A stretch of DNA of 64,000 nucleotides from contig NZ_SLXH01000019.1 in the NCBI RefSeq assembly GCF_004341365.1, forward strand, positions 1-64,000, in the 5' to 3' direction. Position 1 is the first letter of the stretch. The number at the start of each line of letters is the position of its first letter. Origin of the DNA: Simplicispira metamorpha (GTDB lineage Bacteria; Pseudomonadota; Gammaproteobacteria; Burkholderiales; Burkholderiaceae_C). The notes beneath the pieces were generated by a model. It had not been told where the DNA came from, searched no databases, and saw only the letters and a program-made list of their open reading frames with translations. Position numbers and translations under genes: made by a program. Positions 25,602 through 34,479 of the stretch are shown piece by piece.

Positions 25602-27419
25602 ATGCGCCACCACGGCGAGTCCTCTGCCCCCGTTTCCCCTCAAAACTCCGCGCAACCGCGCTCCGACTGGACCACCCTCTCGCGCCTGCTGCCCTATTTG
25701 TGGCAGTACAAGTGGCGCGTCGTCGTGGCCATCGTCTTCATGGTGGGCGCCAAGGTGACCAACGTGGGCGTGCCCGTGCTGCTGAAAAACCTGGTCGATG
25801 CCATGGACGTCAAGCCGGGCGACCCGGCCATCGTGTTGGTCGTGCCCGTGGGCCTGTTGCTGGCCTATGGCCTGCTGCGCCTGTCGACCTCGCTGTTCAC
25901 CGAGTTGCGCGAGTTGGTGTTCTCCAAGGCCACACAGGGCGCGGCGCGCTCCATTGCGCTGCAAACCTTTGAGCACCTGCACGCGCTCTCCCTGCGCTTT
26001 CATCTGGAGCGCCAGACCGGTGGCATGACGCGCGACATCGAGCGCGGCGTGCGCGGCATCGAATCCTTGATCTCGTTCACGCTGTTCAACATCGGTGCCA
26101 CGCTGATCGAAGTGGCCATGGTGCTGACGGTGCTGGCGGTCAAGTTCGACGCCTGGTTTGCCTGGATCACGCTGGCGGCGCTGGCGTTTTACATCACTTT
26201 CACGGTGGTGCTGACCGAGTGGCGCACGCAGTTTCGCCGCCAGGCCAACGAGTTTGATTCGGCCGCGCACAGCAAGGCGGTGGACTCGCTGCTGAACTAC
26301 GAAACCGTCAAATACTTCAACAACGAAGCCTTTGAAGCGGGCCGCTACGACGAGAGCTTGCAGCGCCTGCGCACGGCGCGGCTGAAGGCGCAGAGCACGC
26401 TCTCGCTGCTCAACACCGGCCAGCAGCTCATCATCGCCATCGGCCTGGTGGCCATGCTGTGGCGCGCCACGCAGGGCGTGGTCGATGGCCGCATGACGCT
26501 GGGCGACCTGGTCATGGTCAACGCCTTCATGATCCAGCTCTACATTCCGCTGAACTTCCTGGGCGTGATCTACCGCGAGATCAAGCAAAGCCTGACCGAC
26601 CTGGACAAGATGTTCACGCTGATGGACAAAGAGCGCGAGGTGGCCGATGCGCCCGGCGCGCAGCCGCTCACTGGCCTGGAACGCGCCGATGTGCGTTTTG
26701 AGAACGTCGAATTTGCCTACGACCCGGCGCGGCCCATTCTGAAAGGCATCAGCTTTGACATTCCCGCCGGTAAAACCGTGGCCGTGGTCGGGCCGTCGGG
26801 CTCGGGCAAATCGACGCTGGCGCGGCTGCTGTTTCGCTTCTATGACATCCAGCAGGGCCGCATCACCATTGCCGGGCAGGAGATTCGCAGCGTGACGCAG
26901 GCCAGCGTGCGCCGGGCGATTGGCATCGTGCCGCAGGACACCGTGCTGTTCAACGACACCGTGGCCTACAACATCGCCTATGGCCGCACGGGCGCCACGC
27001 AGGCCGAGATCGAGGCCGCCGCCCGCGCCGCACGCATCCACGACTTCATCGCCGCCACGCCCAAGGGCTACGCAACACAAGTGGGCGAGCGCGGCCTGAA
27101 GCTCTCGGGTGGCGAAAAGCAGCGCGTGGCCATCGCCCGCACGCTCTTGAAAAACCCGCCCATCCTGATTTTTGACGAGGCCACCAGCGCCCTCGATTCA
27201 GCCAACGAGCGCGCCATCCAGGCCGAGCTGCACAGCGCCGCGCAGAACAAAACCACGCTGCTGATTGCACACCGCCTGTCCACGGTGGTGGAGGCGCACC
27301 AGATTCTGGTGATGGACGCGGGCTGCATCATCGAGCGCGGCACCCACGCCGAGCTGCTGGCGCGCGGCGGCCGCTACGCCAGCATGTGGGCCTTGCAGCA
27401 AAGCGGCGAGGTGGCCTGA
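25602..27419 (+). CDS. ATM1-type ABC exporter, fused permease and ATPase
   Basis: A 605-residue half-transporter. Residues about 30-320 form the six-helix ABC exporter domain, containing the ATM1-family stretches LRELVFSKATQGAAR, LHALSLRFHLERQTGGMTRDIERG and NYETVKYFNNE. The ATPase domain has Walker [10 protein letters not shown], signature LSGGEKQRVAIAR and Walker B ILIFDEATSALDSANER. Mitochondrial Atm1 and bacterial homologues export glutathione conjugates, including metal-glutathione complexes, so heavy-metal detoxification or sulfur/iron trafficking is expected. It works as a homodimer in the inner membrane. Start at 25602. Confidence 0.92.
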   Translation: MRHHGESSAPVSPQNSAQPRSDWTTLSRLLPYLWQYKWRVVVAIVFMVGAKVTNVGVPVLLKNLVDAMDVKPGDPAIVLVVPVGLLLAYGLLRLSTSLFTELRELVFSKATQGAARSIALQTFEHLHALSLRFHLERQTGGMTRDIERGVRGIESLISFTLFNIGATLIEVAMVLTVLAVKFDAWFAWITLAALAFYITFTVVLTEWRTQFRRQANEFDSAAHSKAVDSLLNYETVKYFNNEAFEAGRYDESLQRLRTARLKAQSTLSLLNTGQQLIIAIGLVAMLWRATQGVVDGRMTLGDLVMVNAFMIQLYIPLNFLGVIYREIKQSLTDLDKMFTLMDKEREVADAPGAQPLTGLERADVRFENVEFAYDPARPILKGISFDIPAGKTVAVVGPSGSGKSTLARLLFRFYDIQQGRITIAGQEIRSVTQASVRRAIGIVPQDTVLFNDTVAYNIAYGRTGATQAEIEAAARAARIHDFIAATPKGYATQVGERGLKLSGGEKQRVAIARTLLKNPPILIFDEATSALDSANERAIQAELHSAAQNKTTLLIAHRLSTVVEAHQILVMDAGCIIERGTHAELLARGGRYASMWALQQSGEVA

Positions 27420-27452
27420 AGTAGGCATGGAGCGGGCATGGTGCGGCTGCGC

Positions 27453-27506
27453 GCTCCTGAAAACGTAGCTGCTTGCGCACACTGCGCAAGGTTTTGAGGC
27501 ATAAAA
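27453..27506 (-). repeat. Dispersed palindromic repeat, copy 5
   Basis: Reverse-oriented copy of the CAGGAGC subtype. On the plus strand it reads GCTCCTGAAAACGTAGCTGC, then TTGCGCACACTGCGCAAG and TTTTGAGGCATAAAA. Confidence 0.72.
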
Positions 27507-27557
27507 CAAGCGCAATTTCATGCGGGATGTGCGCTTGCAGCTCCTGAATCAGGAGCG
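27507..27557 (+). repeat. Dispersed palindromic repeat, copy 6
   Basis: Forward copy directly abutting copy 5, together making a large inverted repeat: CAAGCGCAATTTCATGC, GTGCGCTTGCAGCTCCTGAA, TCAGGAGC. It fills the gap before the DUF3334 gene. Confidence 0.68.
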
Positions 27558-27638
27558 ACTGGCGGGCTTTTATGGAGCAGCCGCGCGCCTGTGTTATACA
27601 AAACACCACCCTATTCACAGCGTAACCACACCCGCAAT

Positions 27639-28331
27639 ATGAGCACGCAAAAAAATCCCGTCGTCTATGGCACCGAAGACCTGCTGGTCAGCCTGTGCAA
27701 CTCGGTCACCCGGGTGCTGAACGTGGCCACCCAGACCCAGATCAGCTACTCGGGCATGGTGCAGCGCATCAGCAAAACCTGTCTCAAGCCCGATATTGGC
27801 TGCTTCGTGCTGTTTGACGGCGGCTTTTCCGGGCTGGTGATCATCAACTTCTCGGGCGCGGCGGCCATGGAGATTTACGAGAGCTACATGCTCAACATGG
27901 GCATGTCCAAAAGCGACCTGGCCAGCTCGTTCACCTCGGACGAGGTCAGCAACGTGATGGGCGAGCTGATGAACCAGGTGGTGGGCGACTTCACCGGCAA
28001 GGTGCGCCGCGAGCTGCAAACGCACATCACGCAAAACCAGCCCAAGATGCTGGCGCTGAACAAGGAAGTGCTGCTCAGTGTGGATGCCAACCTGGACCAG
28101 CCCGAGGCGCGGCGCGTTACTTTCTACACCGGTGCCAACCATATCTTCTACCTGGAACTGGCTATTGACCGCACCGAGTTCATCAAGCTCTACGACTTCG
28201 AGCCCCAAGACGTGCCGAACCCCGATGAGCTGATCGCCCAGGCACACGGCGCCGGGGCGGCTGCACCCGCCCCCGCAGCCGCACAGCCCCTGAGTGAGAC
28301 CGACGAGCTGCTCAAGTCGCTGGGGATGTGA
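27639..28331 (+). CDS. DUF3334 (CheX-like) family protein
   Basis: A 230-residue protein resembling DUF3334, a CheX/CheC-like fold. Suggestive segments are DLLVSLCNSVTRVLNVAT, FVLFDGGFSGLVIINFSG, and SDEVSNVMGELMNQVVGDF, which resembles the ExxN dephosphorylation helix of CheX/CheC. The tail is Ala/Pro-rich, ending SETDELLKSLGM. Members are thought to act in chemotaxis or surface-attachment signalling by CheY-P dephosphorylation, but the function here is unproven. A GTG at 27591 is an alternative start. Its end overlaps the convergent aminotransferase gene by 20 nt. Confidence 0.75.
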   Translation: MSTQKNPVVYGTEDLLVSLCNSVTRVLNVATQTQISYSGMVQRISKTCLKPDIGCFVLFDGGFSGLVIINFSGAAAMEIYESYMLNMGMSKSDLASSFTSDEVSNVMGELMNQVVGDFTGKVRRELQTHITQNQPKMLALNKEVLLSVDANLDQPEARRVTFYTGANHIFYLELAIDRTEFIKLYDFEPQDVPNPDELIAQAHGAGAAAPAPAAAQPLSETDELLKSLGM

Positions 28332-29550
28332 TGCGGCCCCTGCGGGCGTGTTCGCCGTGCGCTGGCAGTGCGGTGGGGGCGTTCAGCAGGCGCGCCACAC
28401 GCGCCACGATGTCGTCGATTTGAGCCCCATCGCAGATGAGCGGTGGCAGCAAGCGGATGGTGGTGTCCCGCGTCACCGTGATGAGCAGGCGCTGTTGCGC
28501 CAGCGCACGCCCGAGCAGCGCTTTGGCGTCTGATTCCAGTTCGATGCCTACCATCAGGCCCAGGCCCCGGATGGCCACGACGCGCGGGTGGTCGCGCAGC
28601 GCATGTTGCAAGCCAGCCAGCAGCCGGTGGCCCAGCTGGGCAGCGCGCTCGGGGATGTTGTCGCGTTCCATCACGTCCACCACCGTGCAACCGATCCGGC
28701 AAGCCAGCGGATTGCCGCCGAAGGTGCAGCCGTGGTGGCCGGGGGAGAACAGTTGTGCCGCCTGGCCCCGTGCCAGGCAGGCGCCTATCGGAAAGCCATT
28801 GCCCAGCGCTTTGGCCAGGGTGATGACATCGGGCGCAATGCCCGCGTGCTGGTAGCCAAACCAGGTGCCGGTGCGGCCCATGCCGGTTTGCACTTCATCG
28901 ACCATCAGCAGCCAGCCTTGCTCGTCGCACAGGGCCCGCAGCGCGCGCAGGTACTCGGGGCTGGCAGGGCGCACACCGCCTTCGCCTTGCACCGGCTCGA
29001 CCAGCACGGCCACGATGCCGGGCACCTGTGCCGCAGCCTGGCGCACTGCGCCGATGTCGTTGTAGGGCACGCGCACAAAGCCCGGCATCAAGGGCTCGAA
29101 CCCGCGGTGCGCTGCCGGGTTGCCGGTGGCCGCCAGCGTCGCGATGGTGCGGCCATGAAAGCTGTTGTCCATCACCAGCACCTGCGGCTGGACCACCTGT
29201 TTGCGCTGGCCGTGCAGGCGCGCCAGCTTGAGCGCTGTCTCGTTGGCCTCGGCCCCCGAGTTGCAGAAGAACGCACGCTGCATGCCCGACAGCCCGCACA
29301 GTCGCTCTCCCAGGCGCTCTTGCCAGTCGATCTGAAACAGGTTGGAGGTATGCAGCAGCAGCCCCGCCTGCTCGGTAATGGCGGCGGTGATCTCGGGGTG
29401 CGCATGGCCCAGGCTGGTCACGGCAACGCCCGCGATGGCGTCCAGGTATTCGGTGCCTTGTGTATCCCACAGGCGGGCACCGCTGCCGCGACAGAAAGAC
29501 ACGGGCTGGCGGGCATAGGCCTGCATCAAATGTGAAGTGGTGTTTGGCAT
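28312..29550 (-). CDS. argD: Acetylornithine aminotransferase-type class III PLP enzyme
   Basis: A 412-residue class III aminotransferase. AFFCNSGAEANETALKLAR (cofactor pocket), MDNSFHGRTIATLAATGN, LVEPVQGEGGV, MVDEVQTGMGRTGTWFGYQ and ITLAKALGNGFPIGAC (PLP-binding lysine) are all present, matching ArgD. Its usual reaction converts N-acetylglutamate semialdehyde to N-acetylornithine; related enzymes handle succinylornithine or other omega-amino substrates. It is the last gene of the BenE-YggS operon, 10 nt after yggS, which is unusual for a biosynthetic argD and raises the chance of a different substrate. Its final 20 nt overlap the convergent DUF3334 gene. Confidence 0.87.
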   Translation of the reverse strand: MPNTTSHLMQAYARQPVSFCRGSGARLWDTQGTEYLDAIAGVAVTSLGHAHPEITAAITEQAGLLLHTSNLFQIDWQERLGERLCGLSGMQRAFFCNSGAEANETALKLARLHGQRKQVVQPQVLVMDNSFHGRTIATLAATGNPAAHRGFEPLMPGFVRVPYNDIGAVRQAAAQVPGIVAVLVEPVQGEGGVRPASPEYLRALRALCDEQGWLLMVDEVQTGMGRTGTWFGYQHAGIAPDVITLAKALGNGFPIGACLARGQAAQLFSPGHHGCTFGGNPLACRIGCTVVDVMERDNIPERAAQLGHRLLAGLQHALRDHPRVVAIRGLGLMVGIELESDAKALLGRALAQQRLLITVTRDTTIRLLPPLICDGAQIDDIVARVARLLNAPTALPAHGEHARRGRITSPAT

Positions 29551-29560
29551 GGAGGTGTTC

Positions 29561-30397
29561 TCAATTCTGGTGTGCTGGTTCTGCTGGTTCGTTGGGCCAG
29601 TAATGGCTGTCTGGCAAGGCGCGCGCGCCAAAAATGGCCTGGCCGACGCGCACCACGGTGGCGCCTTCTTCAATGGCGATCTCAAAGTCGCCCGACATGC
29701 CCATGGACAGCCCATCCAGGCACAGCCCTGCCGGGGCGCTGGCGCGAAGCTGGTCGCGCAGTGTGCGCAGCCCGATAAAGCATTGGCGCACCCGCGCTGT
29801 CTCGGGCGACAGCAGCGCCAGCGTCATCAGCCCGCGCACGCGCAAGGCGGGAAAGGCGGGCAAGGCCTGCAAAAAAGCCGCTACGTCCTGTGGTGGCAGG
29901 CCGTATTTGCTGGCCTCGCCGGAGGTGTTGACCTGCACGAACACGTCCAGCACACGCCCCTGTGCGCGCAAGTGCTGGTCCAGCACCTGGGCCAGGCGCA
30001 AGCTGTCCAGCGCCTGAAATTCGGTGGCAAAACGCGCCACCAGCTTGGCCTTGTTGGTTTGCAGGTGGCCGATGACCGACCAGCGCACATCTGCCAGATC
30101 GGCCATCGCTTGCCATTTGCGGTGGGCTTCCTGCACCTTGTTTTCTCCCCACTGGCGGCAGCCCGCTGCGTAGGAGAGGCGAATGCGTGCTTCGTCCATG
30201 GTTTTGCTCACCGGCAGCAGGCGCACGCTGGCGGGGTCGCGCCCCACGCGCTGGCAGGCCGCAGTGATGCGCGCCTGCACAGCGGCCAGGTTGCGCTGCA
30301 AGTCCTCCAGCGTGCTGGCCTGGGGGTAGTGGCTGCGCCCGATGTGCGAACCGGGCGCTGTCCCGGTGGCATCGGCGTCGGAGGTGGATGGCGTCAT
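29561..30397 (-). CDS. yggS: YggS/PLPBP pyridoxal-phosphate homeostasis protein
   Basis: A 278-residue PLP-binding alanine-racemase-fold protein without racemase activity. LLPVSKTMDEARIR contains the PLP lysine, and CRQWGENKVQEAHRKW, WSVIGHLQTNKAK, VQVNTSGEASKYGL, LMTLALLSPE and LSMGMSGDFEIAIEEGATVVRVGQAIFG are the classic PROSC signatures. It buffers PLP and protects against B6 imbalance. The N-terminus is about 25 residues longer than in E. coli. The start at 30397 overlaps the benE stop as ATGA. Its position beside a MocR gene and a PLP-dependent aminotransferase suggests a B6-linked operon. Confidence 0.93.
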   Translation of the reverse strand: MTPSTSDADATGTAPGSHIGRSHYPQASTLEDLQRNLAAVQARITAACQRVGRDPASVRLLPVSKTMDEARIRLSYAAGCRQWGENKVQEAHRKWQAMADLADVRWSVIGHLQTNKAKLVARFATEFQALDSLRLAQVLDQHLRAQGRVLDVFVQVNTSGEASKYGLPPQDVAAFLQALPAFPALRVRGLMTLALLSPETARVRQCFIGLRTLRDQLRASAPAGLCLDGLSMGMSGDFEIAIEEGATVVRVGQAIFGARALPDSHYWPNEPAEPAHQN

Positions 30398-31635
30398 TTG
30401 GCCACCGCCTTGCTGCCAAGGGGGTCGGGTGCAGAGCGCGATGGGTTGCGTGACCACTGGCCATGGAGCACCGCGTAAGCCACCAGCCCGATCACCAGCC
30501 CCCAGAACGCCCCGCCAATGCCCCACAGCTTGATGTTGGCGGCAGCGGCCAGGAAAGTGATCAGCCCTGCTTCACGGGTTCGGGGGTCGGCCATTGCGCT
30601 GGCCAGGCTGGTGCCAATGGTGCCCAGCAAGGCCAGCCCTGCCAGCGTGGTGATGAAGCTGGCCGGAAACGCCATGAAAACCGCCGCCAACGTGACCCCG
30701 AACACCCCCACGAGGATGTAGAAAACACCCGCCGCAATGCCTGCCACCCAGCGCTTGGAGGGGTCTTCGTGCGCTTCCTTGCCCGTACAGATGGCCGCCG
30801 TGATGGCCGCGATGTTGAAGGCGTGCGAGCCAAACGGTGCCATCAGCAACGAGCCCAGCCCGGTGAGGGTGACGATGGGGTTGGCGCTGGTCTTGAACCC
30901 GTCGTTGCGCAGCACCAGCATGCCGGGCATGTACTGGCCCGTCAGCGTGATCAGAAACAGCGGCAGCGCCACGCTCAGCAAGGCATTGAGCGAGAACACC
31001 GGCAGGGTGAGCACGGGCGCAGCCAACTGCCATTGCAGGCCCGACAGGTCCACGCGCTCTTGTGCCAGCAGGAGCGCCAGCCCCAGCACCAGAATGCCCA
31101 CCACGGCGTAGCGTGCGCAAAAGCGCTTGAGCACGACATAGGCCACGATCAGCACGCTGCTCAACAGCGGATCGATGCTCACGCTGCCAAAGGCGCCAAT
31201 GCCGAACTGCAACAAGATGCCCGCCAGCAGCCCGGCCGCCACGCCTGGCGGAATCAGGCGGATAAGTTTCTCGAAATAGCCTGACAAGCCCAGCAGCACA
31301 AAGGCCGCGCCAGAGACCAGGTAGGCACCCACCGCCTCGGCATACGGCGTGGTGGCCAGCGCCGTGACCAGGAACGCTGCCGCAGGCGTGGACCAGGCCG
31401 TGATGATCGGCTCGCGGGCCATGGCACTGAGCAATAGGCCCGTCACCCCCACGCCAATCGAAATTGACCAGACCCACGAGGCCGTCAGCTCCGGGCTCAG
31501 GCCCGCCACCTTGGCCGCCTGAAAGACCAGAATGAAGGTGCCGCCGTAGTTGACGATGACCGAAATCAAGCCCGCCACCACCGGGTGGGCAAGATCGCGC
31601 AGTTGAATGGGTGGTGGTGTGCTGGAAAACGACAT
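30394..31635 (-). CDS. BenE/YdcO-family membrane transporter
   Basis: A 413-residue polytopic permease with about twelve hydrophobic segments. VVAGLISVIVNYGGTFILVFQAA, AWSTPAAAFLVTA, GVAAGLLAGILLQFGIGAF and APFGSHAFNIAAITAAICTGKEAHEDP are diagnostic of BenE (benzoate:H+ symporter) proteins. No benzoate-degradation gene is nearby. The operon instead contains a PLP-homeostasis protein and a PLP enzyme under a divergent MocR gene, so transport of a B6 vitamer or of a regulator ligand is an alternative. The start at 31635 is preferred over the ATG at 31677; GGGAG lies upstream. Confidence 0.88.
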   Translation of the reverse strand: MSFSSTPPPIQLRDLAHPVVAGLISVIVNYGGTFILVFQAAKVAGLSPELTASWVWSISIGVGVTGLLLSAMAREPIITAWSTPAAAFLVTALATTPYAEAVGAYLVSGAAFVLLGLSGYFEKLIRLIPPGVAAGLLAGILLQFGIGAFGSVSIDPLLSSVLIVAYVVLKRFCARYAVVGILVLGLALLLAQERVDLSGLQWQLAAPVLTLPVFSLNALLSVALPLFLITLTGQYMPGMLVLRNDGFKTSANPIVTLTGLGSLLMAPFGSHAFNIAAITAAICTGKEAHEDPSKRWVAGIAAGVFYILVGVFGVTLAAVFMAFPASFITTLAGLALLGTIGTSLASAMADPRTREAGLITFLAAAANIKLWGIGGAFWGLVIGLVAYAVLHGQWSRNPSRSAPDPLGSKAVAK

Positions 31636-31697
31636 GGCCTGGGGGCTCCCTCTGAAGTGCGAAATCGCGGGTATCAAAAGTGGTTTTATACCGTTGC

Positions 31698-31744
31698 AGT
31701 GGACTGTTCTTCTATGTCAATTTTGCAATGGTGTACAGACCACT
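31698..31744. promoter_or_regulatory. Candidate MocR operator pair 1
   Basis: AGTGGACTGTTC at 31698-31709 faces GTACAGACCACT at 31733-31744, whose reverse complement AGTGGTCTGTAC matches 10 of 12 bases. This is an inverted pair spanning 47 bp in the divergent promoter region. A weaker AGTGGTTTTATA occurs just upstream. Confidence 0.5.
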
Positions 31745-31807
31745 TTGCTCAAAACCAGAGGCTGGCGCTGCCCATGAATACGGTGCAAAGTCCAGGTGCG
31801 GCCATAA

Positions 31808-31855
31808 AATGGACTGCTGTTATTGGCCAATTTGCAGAAAAAAAGCAGACCACAT
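31808..31855. promoter_or_regulatory. Candidate MocR operator pair 2
   Basis: AATGGACTGCTG at 31808-31819 faces AGCAGACCACAT, which ends in the MocR gene's start codon. The shared half-site is TGG(A/T)CTGCT. The pair spans about the same distance as pair 1 and lies 110 bp from it, so autorepression is plausible. Confidence 0.48.
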
Positions 31856-33350
31856 GAAAAGCGTTTTTGAGCTGGAGACACTGAGAATGCGGCTCAGCGA
31901 TGCCGACCTGCAGCCCCTGGACTTGCACCAGCGCATTCAGCGTGCCCTGCGCGCCCTGATACTGGATGGGGCCCTGGGGCCGGGTGTCAAACTGCCTGCC
32001 ACGCGCGCGCTGGCCCAGTCGCTGGGTGTGGCCCGCGACACCGTGGAGAACGCCTATGTGCAGCTCCAGCGCGATGGTTTCGTCGTCCGGCGCAAAGGCT
32101 CTGGCAGCTACGTGCCCGAGACCATGGGCACCGAGCTGCGCGGCGCCGAGCGGCGGCGCCTGAGGTTTCGCTCTCCCGCCCGCAGCACCCCGCAGGCCGG
32201 TGCTGGTCTGAGCCGGCGGGGCCGGATGGTGCTTGACAGCGGCGGGGTGGCCGATCAACAGGTGATCCAGGCCTTTGCCACGGGCCTGCCCGAAACCCGC
32301 ACCTTTCCCGTACAGGTTTGGGAGCGTTTGCAGCGCCAGGTGTTGAAAGACCACCGCACCCAGGTGCTGCTGCATGGCGACCCGCAAGGCGCCAGGCCCT
32401 TGCGCGAGGCCATTGCCGCCTACCTCAACCTGGAGCGGGGCGCCCAGGTGTCGGCGGAACAGATTCTGGTGCTCAGCAGCACCCGGCAGGCCTTGTTTCT
32501 GTGTGCGCAGTTGCTGGTGGACGCGGGCAAACCAATTTTGTTGGAGAACCCCGGCTACTTCGGCGCCAAAAAAGCATTTGAATCCGCCGAGGCCAAGGTC
32601 GTGCCGGTGGACGTGGATGCCCAAGGCATACGCACTGACCTGTTGCGCGCCGACCGCAGTGGCGCCAGTTGCGTCTATGTGACACCTTCGCACCAATACC
32701 CCACGGGGGCCACCTTGTCGCTGGAGCGGCGGCTCGACTTGATTCACTGGGCGGCTGACAACGGCAAGTGGATCCTCGAAGACGACTACGACAGCGAGTT
32801 CCACTACGACGGTCTGCCTACCGCGTGTGTGCAAGGCCTGGACAAGTACCAAAGAACGCTCTACATCGGCACCTTCGGCAAAACGCTCTACCCTGGGCTG
32901 CGCATGGGGTACATGGCGCTTCCGCTGGAGCTGGTGCGCGCATTCACCCATGCGCGCAGCATCCTGGATGGCCATACGCCCCAGGCCGTGCAGTTGACCT
33001 TGGCACGTTTCATGGAAGACGGGCACTACAACGCCCATGTCAGGGCCATGCGCAAGCTTTATGCGGGCCGGCGCGATTACATGCTCGATGCCATCGAGCG
33101 GCATCTGGGCGCCGTGGTGGCGCCGCTGCGGCCAGCGGGCGGTATGCAGATACCGTGCTTTCTGAAGCCAGGCTGGTCTGAGGAGGCCACCATTCGGCAG
33201 GCGGCGGCGGCGGGCGTGCAGTTGCCCGGCTTGAGCCGGCTCTATCTGGGGCCGCAGAAGCAGTATGGCTGGTTGCTGGGCTATGCCTGCCTGACGGAGC
33301 AGGCCATTGAAACGGCCATGCTGCGCCTGGCCCAGGCCCTCAGACAGTAG
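31854..33350 (+). CDS. MocR/GabR/PdxR-family PLP-dependent transcription regulator
   Basis: A 498-residue chimeric regulator. The N-terminal GntR winged helix (HQRIQRALRALILDGAL, LPATRALAQSLGVARDTVENAY) is followed by an aminotransferase-like fold with VTPSHQYPTGATLS, ILEDDYDSEFHY and IGTFGKTLYPGLRMGY, whose lysine would bind PLP. Such proteins sense PLP or a PLP-amino acid adduct and control vitamin B6, GABA or taurine genes. It is divergently transcribed from benE-yggs-argD, which are its probable targets. The start at 31854 fits the start of the GntR domain; longer in-frame extensions lie in the operator region. Confidence 0.93.
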   Translation: MKSVFELETLRMRLSDADLQPLDLHQRIQRALRALILDGALGPGVKLPATRALAQSLGVARDTVENAYVQLQRDGFVVRRKGSGSYVPETMGTELRGAERRRLRFRSPARSTPQAGAGLSRRGRMVLDSGGVADQQVIQAFATGLPETRTFPVQVWERLQRQVLKDHRTQVLLHGDPQGARPLREAIAAYLNLERGAQVSAEQILVLSSTRQALFLCAQLLVDAGKPILLENPGYFGAKKAFESAEAKVVPVDVDAQGIRTDLLRADRSGASCVYVTPSHQYPTGATLSLERRLDLIHWAADNGKWILEDDYDSEFHYDGLPTACVQGLDKYQRTLYIGTFGKTLYPGLRMGYMALPLELVRAFTHARSILDGHTPQAVQLTLARFMEDGHYNAHVRAMRKLYAGRRDYMLDAIERHLGAVVAPLRPAGGMQIPCFLKPGWSEEATIRQAAAAGVQLPGLSRLYLGPQKQYGWLLGYACLTEQAIETAMLRLAQALRQ

Positions 33351-33353
33351 GCG

Positions 33354-33384
33354 AAAAAAAGCCGCCCAGCCTGGGCTGAGCGGC
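33354..33384 (-). terminator. Intrinsic terminator after dctP
   Basis: Read on the minus strand, a GC-rich hairpin (GCCGC/GCGGC outer stem, CAGCC/GGCTG inner stem) is followed by seven T. It lies 40 nt past the TRAP binding-protein stop. Confidence 0.8.
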
Positions 33385-33424
33385 ATGGCCGCAGCGCGGC
33401 GCCCGGTAGCAGGGCCTTGGCGGC

Positions 33425-34462
33425 TTACTGCTTGCGCGCAGCGATGGACTTTTCAGCCAGGTCCACCAGGTCGGCGCCGATCTGGCCCTTCCACTTGTCC
33501 ACCACGGGGCGGGTGGCCTTGACGAAGGCGTCGCGCTCGGCGGCGGTGAGCTGGGTCACGGTCACGCCGTGGCTGGCAATTTCCTTGAGCAGCGGCTTGT
33601 CGGCCTCAACCACGCCTTTGCGGGCGATGGCGATCTGCTCTTTGCCCGCGTCGATGGCTGCTTGCTTGACGATTTCGCGGTCGGCGGGTGTCCAGCTGTT
33701 CCAGATGTCCTTGTTGACCACGAACACCAGCGGGTCGTTCATGTAGCCCCACAGCGTCAGGTGCTTTTGCGCCACGGTGTAGAGCTTGGCGGCCATGAAC
33801 ACCGACAGCGGGTTTTCCTGCCCATCGACGGCGCCGCTGGCCATGGCGGGCTGGGCATCGGCCCAGCTCATTTGCGTGGGGTTGGCGCCCAGGGCGGTGA
33901 ACGTGTCGAGGAACAGCGGCGAGCCGACCACGCGGATCTTCATGCCCTTGAGGTCAGCGGGGCTCTTGATGGGCTTTTTGGAGTTGGAGATTTCGCGGTA
34001 GCCGTTCTCGCCCCAGGCCAGCGGCATGACACCGGCTTTGTCCAGCGTCTGGAACAGGCGCTTGCCCACTTCGCCCTGCGTGAGCGCATCGGTGGCGGCG
34101 TAGTCGGGCATCAAAAACGGCAGCGAGAACAGGTTCAGCTGCTTCACCTGGGGCGACCAGTTGATGGTCGAGCCAATGGCCATGTCGATCACGCCCTGGC
34201 GCAGCGCGGAGAACTCGCGCGTCTGGTCGCCCTGGATCAGCGAGACGCCGGGGTAGAGCTTGATGTTGATGCGGCCCTGGGTGCGTTCGCGCACCTTGTT
34301 GGCCCACAGCTCACCGCCCTTGCCCCAGGGAAAGGCCGTGCCCAGCACCAGCGACATGCGGTACTCGCTCTTGTACGCGGTCTGCGCGATGGCCGCAGGC
34401 GCGGTAAAGGCCAGGGCGGCCGCAGCGGCCACGGCGGTGGTCAGGAAAGTACGCAGTTTCAT
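33425..34462 (-). CDS. dctP: TRAP transporter substrate-binding protein (DctP family)
   Basis: A 345-residue periplasmic binding protein with a clear signal peptide (MKLRTFLTTAVAAAAALAFT, cleavage near AIAQ). Typical DctP segments follow: FPWGKGGELWANKVRERTQG, LRQGVIDMAIGST, ISNSKKPIKSPADLKGMKIRVV (with the substrate-carboxylate arginine), GAVDGQENP and KHLTLWGYMNDPLVFVVNK. It delivers a dicarboxylate, 2-oxo acid or other organic anion to the DctQM membrane pair. The order of transcription is dctQ-dctM-dctP, with a repeat copy in the dctM-dctP gap that could affect relative expression. The substrate cannot be read from sequence. Confidence 0.93.
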   Translation of the reverse strand: MKLRTFLTTAVAAAAALAFTAPAAIAQTAYKSEYRMSLVLGTAFPWGKGGELWANKVRERTQGRINIKLYPGVSLIQGDQTREFSALRQGVIDMAIGSTINWSPQVKQLNLFSLPFLMPDYAATDALTQGEVGKRLFQTLDKAGVMPLAWGENGYREISNSKKPIKSPADLKGMKIRVVGSPLFLDTFTALGANPTQMSWADAQPAMASGAVDGQENPLSVFMAAKLYTVAQKHLTLWGYMNDPLVFVVNKDIWNSWTPADREIVKQAAIDAGKEQIAIARKGVVEADKPLLKEIASHGVTVTQLTAAERDAFVKATRPVVDKWKGQIGADLVDLAEKSIAARKQ

Positions 34463-34479
34463 GGGTTCTCCTTGCTATG

